A stretch of 64,000 nucleotides of DNA from Cinclus cinclus (taxonomy: Eukaryota; Chordata; Aves; Passeriformes; Cinclidae). A program made the position numbers and the translations under genes. The notes beneath the pieces are model-generated. The model ran no database searches, was not told where the DNA came from, and saw nothing but the letters and a program-made list of their open reading frames with translations. Shown piece after piece: positions 1 to 9,500 of this stretch (position 1 is its first letter; each line of letters starts with the position of its first letter). The DNA is taken from NCBI RefSeq assembly GCF_963662255.1, contig NC_085073.1, positions 124,001-188,000 on the forward strand, given 5' to 3'.

Positions 1-270
1 TGGCCGTTTTAGGCCCATTGGTGTCACAAGGGACCATTAGATTGTTAGCCTCCATTGGGTAACAATGGTTCCTTGCTTCTCTTAACCTCTGTGGTGTCAC
101 AATGCATTCCATGCCATTTTAGGCCACTTGATGTCACAATGAATCATTTGATTCTTGGCCTCCATGGTGTCATAATGGTTCCTTGTTTCTATTGGGCCCC
201 ATGCTGTCACAATTCATCCCTGGCCCTTTTACGCCCCCTGGTGTCAAATGGGATCCTGGGATTATTAGCC

Positions 271-289
271 TCCATTGGGTCACAATGGA
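271..289. repeat. Short inverted repeat at the F/A boundary (example)
   Basis: Arms TCCATTG (271-277) and CAATGGA (283-289) flank GGTCA, giving 7-bp perfect arms and a 5-nt loop. Monomers ending CTCCATTGG and followed by GTCACAATGG or GTAACAATGG repeat it, with 6- or 7-bp arms. An example with a GGTAA loop is at 52-68. The CTGCATTGG forms shorten the arms, so it is class-specific. Confidence 0.6.
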
Positions 290-1377
290 TCCTTGCTTCT
301 CTTAACCCCTGTGGTGTCACAATGCATCCCATGCCCTTTTAGGCCACTTGATGTCAATGAATCATTTGATTCTTGGCCTCCATGGTGACATAATAGATCC
401 TTGCTTCTATTGGTCCCCGTGCTGTAACAATTCATCCCTGGCCCTTTTTATATCCCCTGGTGCCACAAGGGATCATTAGATTGTTAGCCTGCATTGGGTC
501 ACAATGGTTCCTTGCTTCTCTTAACCTCTGTGGTGTCACAATGCATTCCAAGCCCTTTTAGGCCACTTGGTCTTACAATGACCCATTTGATTCTTGGCCT
601 TCATGGTGTCATAATGGTTCCTTGTTTCTATTGGTCCCCATGCTGTCACAATTCATCCCTGGCCCTTTTACGCCCCCTGGTGTCAAATGGGATCCTGGGA
701 TTATTAGCCTCCATTGGGTCACAATGGATCCTTGCTTCTCTGAACCCCTGTGGTGTCACAATGCATCCCATGCCCTTTTAGGCCACTTGATGTCACAATG
801 AATCATTTGATTCTTGGCCTCCATGGTGGCATGATAGATCCTTGCTTCTATTGGTCCCCGTGCTGTAACAATCCATCCCTGGCCATTTTAGGCCCCCTGG
901 TGTCACAAGGGACCATTAGATTTTTAGCCTGCATTGGGTCACAATGGTTCCTTGCTTCTCTTAACCCCTGTGGTGTCACAATGCATCCCATGCCCTTTTA
1001 GGCCACTTGATGTCACAATGAATCATTTGATTTTTGGCCTCCATGGTGGCATAATTGTACCAGGTTTTAATTGGGCCCCATGCTTTCACAATTCATCCCT
1101 GGCCCTTTTAGGCCCATTGGTGTCACAAGGAACCATTAGATTGTTAGCCTCCATTGGGTAACAATGGTTCCTTGCTTCTCTTAACCTCTGTGGTGTCACA
1201 ATGCATTCCATGCCATTTTAGGCCACTTGATGTCACAATGAATCATTTGATTCTTGGCCTCCATGGTGTCATAATGGTTCCTTGTTTCTATTGGGCCCCA
1301 TGCTGTCACAATTCATCCCTGGCCCTTTTACGCCCCCTGGTGCCAAATGGGATCCTGGGATTATTAGCCTCCATTGG

Positions 1378-1414
1378 GTCACAATGGATCCTTGCTTCTC
1401 TTAACCCCTGTGGT
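1378..1414 (+). repeat. Sub-repeat A, 37 bp
   Basis: The head is GTCACAATGG, followed by a pyrimidine-rich tail (CTTGCTTCTCTTAACC). Three main forms occur in the array: GTCACAATGGATCC (a GGATCC site), GTCACAATGGTTCC, and GTAACAATGGTTCC. The last creates an AACAATGG motif. The tail reads AACCCCTG, AACCTCTG, GAACCCCTG, AGCCCCTG or AGGCCCTG depending on monomer class. A pairs with D in the trimer duplication, at about 73% identity by eye. Confidence 0.9.
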
Positions 1415-1451
1415 GTCACAATGCATCCCATGCCCTTTTAGGCCACTTGAT
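1415..1451 (+). repeat. Sub-repeat B, 37 bp
   Basis: The head is GTCACAATGC and contains ATGCAT. The tail contains CCCTTTTAGGCC, whose in-phase TAG ends most plus-strand open frames. Main variants are CATCCCATGCCC, CATTCCATGCCA and CATTCCAAGCCC. B pairs with E at about 81% identity, the best of the three cross-trimer pairs. A rare +1 variant, CCCTTTTTTGGCC, removes the stop. Confidence 0.9.
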
Positions 1452-1487
1452 GTCACAATGAATCATTTGATTCTTGGCGTCCATGGT
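1452..1487 (+). repeat. Sub-repeat C, 36 bp
   Basis: It contains GTCACAATGAATCATT with the short dyad AATGA-A-TCATT, and it ends at the CCATGG-containing boundary with D. Variants include GTCTTACAATGAACC or GACCC in the C of one class, and a 2-bp deletion form (GATGTCAATGAATC). C pairs with F at about 78% identity. Confidence 0.9.
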
Positions 1488-1524
1488 GGCATAATAGATC
1501 CTTACTTCTATTGGTCCCCGTGCT
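1488..1524 (+). repeat. Sub-repeat D, 37 bp
   Basis: This sub-repeat varies most between monomer classes. Forms seen are GTCATAATGGTTCC, GGCATAATAGATCC, GACATAATAGATCC or GACCC, GGCATAATTGTACCAGG, and the rare GTCATAATATTTCC. Most end in CTATTGGTCCCC or a TTGGGCCCC variant. Because the form of D largely defines monomer class, it is the best local marker for tracking higher-order order. Confidence 0.88.
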
Positions 1525-1561
1525 GTAACAATCCATCCCTGGCCATTTTAGGCCCCCTGGT
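1525..1561 (+). repeat. Sub-repeat E, 37 bp
   Basis: Heads are GTCACAATTC, GTAACAATCC or GTAACAATTC. Tails are CCCTTTTACGCCCC, CCATTTTAGGCCCC, CCCTTTTAGGCCCA, or the 1-bp longer CCCTTTTTATACCCC/AGCCCC form. The last makes the monomer 221 bp and creates a TATA-box-like element on the minus strand. The ACGCC tail and the CCCCGTG just before E hold most of the few CpGs in the monomer. Confidence 0.88.
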
Positions 1562-1597
1562 GTCACAAGGGATCATTAGATTTTTAGCAAGCATTGG
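1562..1597 (+). repeat. Sub-repeat F, 36 bp
   Basis: Forms seen are GTCACAAGGGATCATTAG, GTCACAAGGGACCATTAG, GTCAAATGGGATCCTGGG and the rare GTCAAAAGGGATTCTAAG. It ends in CATTGG, which with the next A forms an inverted repeat (CCATTG-GGTCA-CAATGG) in classes ending CTCCATTGG. The AAATGGGATCC form adds a second GGATCC site per monomer. Confidence 0.88.
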
Positions 1598-2697
1598 GTC
1601 ACAATGGTTCCTTGCTTCTCTTAACCTCTGTGGTGTCACAATGCATCCCATGCCCTTTTAGGCCACTTGATGTCACAATGAATCATTTGATTCTTGGCCT
1701 CCATGGTGACATAATAGACCCTTGCTTCTATTGGTCCCCGTGCTGTAACAATTCATCCCTGGCCCTTTTTATACCCCCTGGTGCCACAAGGGATCATTAG
1801 ATTGTTAGCCTGCTTTGGGTCACAATGGTTCCTTGCTTCTCTTAACCTCTGTGGTGTCACAATGCATTCCAAGCCCTTTTAGGCCACTTGATGTCACAAT
1901 GAATCATTTGATTCTTGGCCTCCATGGTGGCATAATAGATCCTTGCTTCTATTGGTCCCCGTGCTGTAACAATCCATCCCTGGCCATTTTAGGCCCCCTG
2001 GTGTCACAAGGGACCATTAGATTTTTAGCCTGCATTGGGTCACAATGGTTCCTTGCTTCTTCTTAACCCCTGTGGTGTCACAATGCATCCCATGCCCTTT
2101 TAGGCCACTTGATGTCACAATGAATCATTTGATTTTTGGCCTCCATGGTGGCATAATTGTACCAGGTTTTAATTGGGCCCCATGCTTTCACAATTCATCC
2201 CTGGCCCTTTTAGGCCCATTGGTGTCACAAGGGACCATTAGATTGTTAGCCTCCATTGGGTAACAATGGTTCCTTGCTTCTCTTAACCTCTGTGGTGTCA
2301 CAATGCATTCCATGCCATTTTAGGCCACTTGATGTCACAATGAATCATTTGATTCTTGGCCTCCATGGTGTCATAATGGTTCCTTGTTTCTATTGGGCCC
2401 CATGCTGTCACAATTCATCCCTGGCCCTTTTACGCCCCCTGGTGTCAAATGGGATCCTGGGATTATTAGCCTCCATTGGGTCACAATGGATCCTTGCTTC
2501 TCTTAACCCCTGTGGTGTCACAATGCATCCCATGCCCTTTTAGGCCACTTGATGTCAATGAATCATTTGATTCTTGGCCTCCATGGTGACATAATAGATC
2601 CTTGCTTCTATTGGTCCCCGTGCTGTAACAATCCATCCCTGGCCATTTTAGGCCCCCTGGTGTCACAAGGGATCATTAGATTGTTAGCCTGCATTGG

Positions 2698-2917
2698 GTC
2701 ACAATGGTTCCTTGCTTCTCTTAGGCCCTGTGGTGTCACAATGCATCCCATGCCCTTTTAGGCCACTTGGTGTTACAATGAATCATTTGAGTCTTGGTGT
2801 CTATTGTGTCATAATATTTCCATGTTTTAATTGTGCCCCATGCTTTCACAATTCATCCCTGGCCCTATTGCACCCCCTGGTGTCACAATGGATCATTAGA
2901 TTGTTAGCCTGCCTTGG
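2698..2917 (+). repeat. Rare divergent monomer 1
   Basis: Sub-repeats C to E differ strongly from the bulk, with GAGTCTTGGTGTCTATTGTG, GTCATAATATTTCCATG, TTGTGCCCC and CCCTATTGCACCCC. The period is preserved (220 bp). It is closest to the copy at 35,499 and probably represents an older monomer lineage. Confidence 0.85.
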
Positions 2918-3175
2918 GTCACAAAGGATCCTTGCTTCTCTTAACCCCTGTGGTGTCACAATGCATCCCATGCCCTTTTAGGCCACTTGATGTCACAATG
3001 AATCATTTGATTCTTGGCGTCCATGGTGGCATAATAGATCCTTGCTTCTATTGGTCCCCGTGCTGTAACAATCCATCCCTGGCCATTTTAGGCCCCCTGG
3101 TGTCACAAGGGATCATTAGATTTTTAGCAAGCATTGGGTCACAATGGTTCCTTGCTTCTCTTAACCCCTGTGGTG

Positions 3176-3244
3176 TCACAATGCATCCCATGCCCTTTTA
3201 GGCCACTTGATGTCACAATGAATCATTTGATTCTTGGCCTCCAT
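3176..3244 (-). other. Minus-strand 22-codon open frame behind a strong ATG context
   Basis: Reading the minus strand from 3244, an ATG with A at -3 and G at +4 opens 22 codons beginning Met-Glu-Ala-Lys-Asn-Gln-Met and ending in TGA at 3176. It spans sub-repeats C and B and recurs in most monomers. In GGTGGCAT-class monomers the context is GCCACCATGG, the full vertebrate Kozak consensus. The 2-bp deletion class stops after nine codons. I do not recognise the peptide. It is listed for its recurrence and ATG context, not as a gene. Confidence 0.08.
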
Positions 3245-3305
3245 GGTGACATAAGAGATCCTTGCTTCTATTGGTCCCCGTGCTGTAACAATTCATCCCT
3301 GGCCC

Positions 3306-3313
3306 TTTTTATA
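3306..3313 (-). promoter_or_regulatory. TATA-box-like element, example of a recurrent class
   Basis: On the minus strand the sequence reads GGGGGTATAAAAAGGGCC: a TATAAAAA core in GC-rich flanks, which resembles a classical core-promoter TATA box. An ATTGG (minus CCAAT) lies 41 bp upstream at 3354-3358. A strong-context ATG (CACCATGG) lies 69 bp downstream at 3244. The same arrangement recurs in the 221-bp monomers (further examples near 1766, 9909, 15,414, 37,210, 51,520 and 62,971), roughly 55-60 copies by eye; some copies lack the CCAAT. It arises from a single extra T in sub-repeat E. Function is not shown, and a fortuitous match amplified by the array is at least as likely. Confidence 0.2.
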
Positions 3314-4679
3314 CCCCCTGGTGCCACAAGGGATCATTAGATTGTTAGCCTGCATTGGGTCACAATGGTTCCTTGCTTCTCTTAACCTCTGTGGTGTCAC
3401 AATGCATTCCAAGCCCTTTTATGCCACTTGGTGTTACAATGAACCATTTGATTCTTGGCCTTCATGGTGTCATAATGGTTCCTTGTTTCTATTGGTCCCC
3501 ATGCTGTCACAATTCATCCCTGGCCCTTTTACGCCCCCTGGTGTCAAATGGGATCCTGGGATTATTAGCCTCCATTGGGTCACAATGGATCCTTGCTTCT
3601 CTGAACCCCTGTGGTGTCACAATGCATCCCATGCCCTTTTTTGGCCACTTGATGTCACAATGAATCATTTGATTCTTGGCCTCCATGGTGGCATAATAGA
3701 TCCTTGCTTCTATTGGTCCCCGTGCTGTAACAATCCATCCCTGGCCATTTTAGGCCCCCTGGTGTCACAAGGGATCATTAGATTTTTAGCCTGCATTGGG
3801 TCACAATGGTTCCTTGCTTCTCTTAACCTCTGTGGTGTCACAATGCTTTCCATGCCATTTTAGGCCACTTGATGTCACAATGAATCATTTGATTCTTGGC
3901 ATCCATGGTGGCATAATAGTTCCTTGTTTCTATTGGGCCCCATGCTGTCACAGTTCATCCGTGGTCCTTTTGAACCCCCTGGTGTCAAAAGGGATTCTAA
4001 GATTGTTAGCCTGACTTGGGTCACAACGGATCCTTGCTTCTCGTAACCCCTGTGGTGTCACAATGCATCCCATGCCCTTTTAGGCCACTTGATGTCACAA
4101 TGAATCATTTGATTTTTGGCCTCCAAGGTGGCATAATTGTACCAGGTTTTAATTGGGCCCCATGCTTTCACAATTCATCCCTGGCCCTTTTAGGCCCATT
4201 GGTGTCACAAGGGACCATTAGATTGTTAGCCTCCTTTGGGTAACAATGGTTCCTTGCTTCTCTTAACCTCTGTGGTGTCACAATGCATTCCATGCCATTT
4301 TAGGCCACTTGATGTCACAATGAATCATTTGATTCTTGGCCTCCATGGTGGCATAATAGTTCCTTGTTTCTATTGGGCCCCATGCTGTCACAATTCATCC
4401 CTGGCCCTTTTACGCCCCCTGGTATCAAATGGGATCCTGGGATTATTAGCCTCCATTGGGTCACAATGGATCCTTGCTTCTCTTAACCCCTGTGCTGTCA
4501 CAATGCATCCCATGCCCTTTTAGGCCACTTGATGTCACAATGAATCATTTGATTCTTGGCCTCCATGGTGACATAATAGTTCCTTGCTTCTATTGGTCCC
4601 CGTGCTGTAACAATCCATCCCTGGCCATTTTAGGCCCCCTGGTGTCACAAGGGATCATTAGATTGTTAGCCTGCATTGG

Positions 4680-4899
4680 GTCACAATGGTTCCTTGCTTC
4701 TCTTAGCCCCTGTGGTGTCACAATGCATCCCATGCCCTTTTAGGCCACATGGTGTTACAATGAATCATTTGAGTCTTGGTGTGTATTGTGTCATAATATT
4801 TCCATGTTTTTATTGTGCCCCATGCTTTCACAATTCATCCCTGGCCCGATTGCAACCTCTGGTGTCACAATGGATCATTAGATTGTTAGCCTCCATTGG
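4680..4899 (+). repeat. Rare divergent monomer 2
   Basis: Same lineage as 2698-2917, with GTGTATTGTG and CCCGATTGCAACCTC. The GATTGCAACCTC form is shared with the copies at 54,658 and 56,196, placing these three together. It is followed directly by a GTAACAATGG-class A. Confidence 0.85.
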
Positions 4900-6509
4900 G
4901 TAACAATGGTTCCTTGCTTCTCTTAACCTCTGTGGTGTCACAATGCATTCCATGCCATTTTAGGCCACTTGATGTCACAATGAATCATTTGATTTTTGGC
5001 CTCCATGGTGGCATAATTTTACCAGGTTTTAATTGGGCCCCATGCTTTCACAATCCATCCCTGGCCCTTTTACGCCCCCTGGTGCCAAATGGGTTCCTGG
5101 GATTATTAGCCTCCATTGGGTCACAATGGATCCTTGCTTCTCTTAACCCCTGTGGTGTCACAATGCATCCCATGCCCTTTTAGGCCACTTGATGTCACAA
5201 TGAATCATTTGATTCTTGGCGTCCATGGTGGCATAATAGATCCTTGCTTCTATTGGTCCCCGTGCTGTAACAATCCATCCCTGGCCATTTTAGGCCCCCT
5301 GGTGTCACAAGGGATCATTAGATTTTTAGCAAGCATTGGGTCACAATGGTTCCTTGCTTCTCTTAACCTCTGTGGTGTCACAATGCATCCCATGCCCTTT
5401 TAGGCCACTTGATGTCACAATGAATCATTTGATTCTTGGCCTCCATGGTGACATAATAGACCCTTGCTTCTATTGGTCCCCGTGCTGTATCAATTCATCC
5501 CTGGCCCTTTTTATACCCCCTGGTGCCACAAGGGATCATTAGATTGTTAGCCTGCTTTGGGTCACAATGGTTCCTTGCTTCTCTTAACCCCTGTGGTGTC
5601 ACAATGCATCCCATGCCCTTTTAGGCCACTTGATGTCACAATGAATCATTTGATTTTTGGCCTCCATGGTGGCATAATTGTACCAGGTTTTAATTGGGCC
5701 CCATGCTTTCACAATTCATCCCTGGCCCTTTTAGGCCCATTGGTGTCATAAGGAACCATTAGATTGTTAGCCTCCATTGGGTAACAATGGTTCCTTGCTT
5801 CTCTTAACCTCTGTGGTGTCACAATGCATTCCATGCCATTTTAGGCCACTTGATGTCACAATGAATCATTTGATTCTTGGCCTCCATGGTGTCATAATGG
5901 TTCCTTGTTTCTATTGGTCCCCATGCTGTCACAATTCATCCCTGGCCCTTTTACGCCCCCTGGTGCCAAATGGGATCCTGGGATTATTAGCCTCCATTGG
6001 GTCACAATGGATCCTTGCTTCTCTGAACCCCTGTGGTGTCACAATGCATCCCATGCCCTTTTAGGCCACTTGATGTCACAATGAATCATTTGATTCTTGG
6101 CCTCCATGGTGGCATAATAGATCCTTGCTTCTATTGGTCCCCGTGCTGTAACAATCCATCCCTGGCCATTTTAGGCCCCCTGGTGTCACAAGGGACCATT
6201 AGATTTTTAGCCTGCATTGGGTCACAATGGTTCCTTGCTTCTCTTAACCTCTGTGGTGTCACAATGCATCCCATGCCCTTTTAGGCCACTTGATGTCACA
6301 ATGAATCATTTGATTCTTGGCCTCCATGGTGACATAAGAGATCCTTGCTTCTATTGGTCCCCGTGCTGTAACAATTCATCCCTGGCCCTTTTTATACCCC
6401 CTGGTGCCACAAGGGATCATTAGATTGTTAGCCTGCATTGGGTCACAATGGTTCCTTGCTTCTCTTAACCTCTGTGGTGTCACAATGCATTCCAAGGCCT
6501 TTTATGCCA

Positions 6510-9500
6510 CTTGGTCTTACAATGAACCATTTGATTCTTGGCCTTCATGGTGTCATAATGGTTCCTTGTTTCTATTGGTCCCCATGCTGTCACAATTCAT
6601 CCCTGGCCGTTTTACGCCCCCTGGTGTCAAATGGGATCCTGGGATTATTAGCCTCCATTGGGTCACAATGGATCCTTGCTTCTCTGAACCCCTGTGGTGT
6701 CACAATGCATCCCATGCCCTTTTTTGGCCACTTGATGTCACAATGAATCATTTGATTCTTGGCCTCCATGGTGGCATAATAGATCCTTGCTTCCATTGGT
6801 CCCCGTGCTGTAACAATCCATCCCTGGCCATTTTAGGCCCCCTGGTGTCACAAGGGATCATTAGATTTTTAGCCTGCATTGGGTCACAATGGTTCCTTGC
6901 TTCTCTTAACCCCTGTGGTGTCACAATGCATCCCATGCCCTTTTAGGCCACTTGATGTCACAATGAATCATTTGATTTTTGGCCTCCATGGTGGCATAAT
7001 TGTACCAGGTTTTAATTGGGCCCCATGCTTTCACAATTCATCCCTGGTCCTTTTAGGCCCATTGGTGTCACAAGGGACCATTAGATTGTTAGCCTCCATT
7101 GGGTAACACTGGTTCCTTGCTTCTCTTAACCTCTGTGGTGTCACAATGCATTCCATGCCATTTTAGGCCACTTGATGTCACAATGAATCATTTGATTCTT
7201 GGCCTCCATGGTGGCATAATAGTTCCTTGTTTCTATTGGGCCCCATGCTGTCACAGTTCATCCGTGGTCCTTTTGAACCCCCTGGTGTCAAATGGGATCC
7301 TGGGATTATTAGCCTCCATTGGGTCACAATGGATCCTTGCTTCTCGTAACGCCTGTGGTGTCACAATGCATCCCATGCCCTTTTAGGCCACTTGATGTCA
7401 CAATGAATCATTTCATTTTTGGCCTCCATGGTGGCATAATTGTACCAGGTTTTAATTGGGCCCCATGCTTTCACAATTCATCCCTGGCCGTTTTAGGCCC
7501 ATTGGTGTCACAAGGGACCATTAGATTGTTAGCCTCCATTGGGTAACAATGGTTCCTTGCTTCTCTTAACCTCTGTGGTGTCACAATGCATTCCATGCCA
7601 TTTTAGGCCACTTGATGTCACAATGAATCATTTGATTCTTGGCCTCCATGGTGTCATAATGGTTCCTTGTTTCTATTGGGCCCCATGCTGTCACAATTCA
7701 TCCCTGGCCCTTTTACGCCCCCTGGTGTCAAATGGGATCCTGGGATTATTAGCCTCCATTGGGTCACAATGGATCCTTGCTTCTCTTAACCCCTGTGGTG
7801 TCACAATGCATCCCATGCCCTTTTAGGCCACTTGATGTCAATGAATCATTTGATTCTTGGCCTCCATGGTGACATAATAGATCCTTGCTTCTATTGGTCC
7901 CCGTGCTGTAACAATTCATCCCTGGCCCTTTTTATAGCCCCTGGTGCCACAAGGGATCATTAGATTGTTAGCCTGCATTGGGTCACAATGGTTCCTTGCT
8001 TCTCTTAACCTCTGTGGTGTCACAATGCATTCCATGCCCTTTTAGGCCACTTGGTCTTACAATGACCCATTTGATTCTTGGCCTTCATGGTGTCATAATG
8101 GTTCCTTGTTTCTATTGGTCCCCATGCTGTCACAATTCATCCCTGGCCCTTTTACGCCCCCTGGTGTCAAATGGGATCCTGGGATTATTAGCCTCCATTG
8201 GGTCACAATGGATCCTTGCTTCTCTGAACCCCTGTGGTGTCACAATGCATCCCATGCCCTTTTAGGCCACTTGATGTCACAATGAATCATTTGATTTTTG
8301 GCCTCCATGGTGGCATAATTGTACCAGGTTTTCATTGGGCCCCATGCTTTCACAATTCATCCCTGGCCCTTTTAGGCCCATTGGTGTCACAAGGAACCAT
8401 TAGATTGTTAGCCTCCATTGGGTAACAATGGTTCCTTGCTTCTCTTAACCTCTGTGGTGTCACAATGCATTCCATGCCATTTTAGGCCACTTGATGTCAC
8501 AATGAATCATTTGATTCTTGGCCTCCATGGTGTCATAATGGTTCCTTGTTTCTATTGGTCCCCATGCTGTCACAATTCATCCCTCGCCCTTTTACGCCCC
8601 CTGGTGCCAAATGGGATCCTGGGATTATTAGCCTGCCTTGGGTCACAAAGGATCCTTGCTTCTCTTAACCCCTGTGGTGTCACAATGCATCCCATGCCCT
8701 TTTAGGCCACTTGATGTCAATGAATCATTTGATTCTTGGCCTCCATGGTGACATAATAGATCCTTGCTTCTATTGGTCCCCGTGCTGTAACAATTCATCC
8801 CTGGCCCTTTTTATATCCCCTGGTGCCACAAGGGATCATTAGATTGTTAGCCTGCATTGGGTCACAATGGTTCCTTGCTTCTCTTAACCTCTGTGGTGTC
8901 ACAATGCATTCCAAGGCCTTTTATGCCACTTGGTCTTACAATGACCCATTTGATTCTTGGCCTTCATGGTGTCATAATGGTTCCTTGTTTCTATTGGTCC
9001 CCATGCTGTCACAATTCATCCCTGGCCCTTTTACGCCCCCTGGTGTCAAATGGGATCCTGGGATTATTAGCCTCCATTGGGTCACAATGGATCCTTGCTT
9101 CTCTTAACCCCTGTGGTGTCACAATGCATCCCATGCCCTTTTAGGCCACTTGATGTCACAATGAATCATTTCATTTTTGGCCTCCATGGTGGCATAATTG
9201 TACCAGGTTTTAATTGGGCCCCATGCTTTCACAATTCATCCCTGGCCCTTTTAGGCCCATTGGTGTCACAAGGAACCATTAGATTGTTAGCCTCCATTGG
9301 GTAACAATGGTTCCTTGCTTCTCTTAACCTCTGTGGTGTCACAATGCATTCCATGCCATTTTAGGCCACTTGATGTCACAATGAATCATTTGATTCTTGG
9401 CCTCCATGGTGTCATAATGGTTCCTTGTTTCTATTGGTCCCCATGCTGTCACAATTCATCCCTGGCCCTTTTACGCCCCCTGGTGCCAAATGGGATCCTG

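Larger units (their letters stand above)
1378..1597 (+). repeat. Reference 220-bp monomer (six sub-repeats, A-F)
   Basis: This monomer serves as a coordinate reference. It begins at GTCACAATGG (A) and ends just before the next GTCACAATGG at 1598. Sub-repeats are A 1378-1414, B 1415-1451, C 1452-1487, D 1488-1524, E 1525-1561 and F 1562-1597, with lengths 37, 37, 36, 37, 37 and 36. The first half (A-B-C, 110 bp) aligns without gaps to the second half (D-E-F, 110 bp). The phase start is arbitrary; I chose the conserved GTCACAATG head shared by the sub-repeats. Confidence 0.95.
1..6509 (+). repeat. Mixed-order array segment at the left edge
   Basis: About 30 monomers of several classes in an order not repeated elsewhere as one long block. 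The first bases (TGGCCGTTTT and onward) match positions 7485 and 18493, so the window opens inside a copy of block P order. The local order at 1374-1800 recurs at 5116-5542 (offset 3742, 17 monomers). The marker GCATGATAG at about 829-838 recurs near 58,288, at the other end of the window. Two rare divergent monomers (2698, 4680) and two extended open frames fall here. No gene is seen. Confidence 0.85.

Noticed and set aside
271..289. Hairpin as an intrinsic transcription terminator
   Set aside because: The arms are only 6-7 bp with mixed composition and no following T-run, and the context is a eukaryotic-type satellite.
55..342. Many 60-180 codon open frames on both strands at 220-bp spacing, such as one of 95 codons here
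   Set aside because: They are one translated repeat in shifting frames. The period is not a multiple of three, the frames I checked start at TTG or GTG, they overlap the next copy by 68 bp, and all end at the same repeat stop. No domain, signal peptide or codon-level constraint is seen.
1378..1597. 36-37 bp direct repeats suggesting a CRISPR array
   Set aside because: The units are contiguous, without unique spacers, diverge from one another in order, and extend over 64 kb. No cas gene is present. This is a minisatellite-derived satellite.
6590..6796. Minus-strand 68-codon frame repeated at 17,598-17,804
   Set aside because: The identity of the two copies is explained by the 11,008-bp block duplication, and the frame depends on the +1 variant in B. 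There is no independent sign of selection.
6404..6946. VNTR exon of a secreted or mucin-like protein
   Set aside because: A coding VNTR keeps its frame. Here stops occur in nearly every monomer, and indels of 1-2 bp are tolerated throughout.
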